A DNA stretch of 64,000 nucleotides from Hypericum androsaemum (lineage: Eukaryota; Streptophyta; Magnoliopsida; Malpighiales; Hypericaceae): contig OZ023180.1 of the NCBI GenBank assembly GCA_963995505.1, positions 8,839,263 through 8,903,262 on the forward strand, written 5' to 3'. The notes beneath the pieces were generated by a model. That model was not told where the DNA came from and made no database searches. It saw nothing but the letters and a program-made list of their open reading frames with translations. Shown one piece after another: positions 63,936 through 64,000 of the stretch. The translations under genes were made by a program, and so were the position numbers. Position 1 is the first letter of the stretch; every line of letters begins with the position of its first letter.

Positions 63936-64000
63936 TACGGGGAATCGAACATCAAATTGACTTTATTCCAGGTGCAGCAATTCCAAATCGACCAGCCTAT
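63936..64000 (+). pseudogene. F pol, start of RT region (runs off the window)
   Basis: The frame resumes after the duplicated ACCCA with [20 protein letters not shown], the conserved segment at the start of RT in A and C-auto. Confidence 0.85.

Larger units (their letters stand above)
56822..64000 (+). mobile_element. LTR retrotransposon F (family F), 5' part, interrupted by an E array
   Basis: 5' LTR, primer-binding site, leader, gag and protease, then pol resumes after the E array for the last 70 bp of the window. The 3' end is beyond the window. It is inserted in the decameric satellite. Confidence 0.93.

Overview
The window is plant nuclear heterochromatin made almost entirely of nested Ty3/gypsy LTR retrotransposons, with one 3.5-kb simple-sequence satellite. 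I see no host gene, tRNA, rRNA or CRISPR. A plant, probably a eudicot, is inferred from the initiator-Met-tRNA primer-binding sites, the gypsy family composition, AT-rich LTRs with TATA boxes, nesting with 5-bp target-site duplications (TSDs), and nonsense changes that look like deamination of CG/CHG cytosines.

Five LTR families are named here for convenience. A: 801-805 bp LTR, intact polyprotein in A1. B: LTR TGAC...GTCA. C: 739-748 bp LTR, with an autonomous form (C-auto) and a non-autonomous form (C-na). F: 804 bp LTR. E: about 620-631 bp LTR, a non-autonomous relative of F. In A and C the polyprotein frame runs through the polypurine tract about 70-75 codons into the 3' LTR and ends in a GPxTRARA-containing tail. 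With no recognisable classical chromodomain, this layout resembles the CRM (centromeric) chromovirus clade, so the window may be (peri)centromeric; that is inference.

Layout. 1-4144: 3' part of A0 (+), inserted in a decayed B element B3 (-, 4145-~6050). ~6050-6717: truncated A LTR inserted in a decayed C-auto element D (-, 6718-10229), whose LTR holds a solo E LTR (9395-10014). From 10230 an old B element, B2 (+), runs in pieces to 53349. Its RT is split at 12280-32033 by C-na elements: an outer C-na (TSD CGAGC) holding an inner C-na array (TSD GTGTT) of six LTRs alternating with five internal regions; the third LTR of that array holds the full-length A1 (16188-22986, TSD AATCC). The B2 3' LTR is split by C-auto (34300-46505, TSD GCATT), which itself holds B1 (37581-43204, TSD GATTG), and by A2 (46673-53130, TSD CTATA). 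53350-56821: decameric T-rich satellite. 56822-64000: F (+), interrupted by a two-unit E array (60136-63930, TSD ACCCA).

How the parts work together: A1 looks able to encode everything needed for its own transposition. The C-na and E elements lack protease, RT and integrase but carry a conserved ORF of unknown function with a gag-like N-terminus and a pol-like C-terminal tail; they presumably depend on C-auto-like and F-like elements. That ORF, found under two different LTR types and tandemly amplified under both, is the most novel item in the window.
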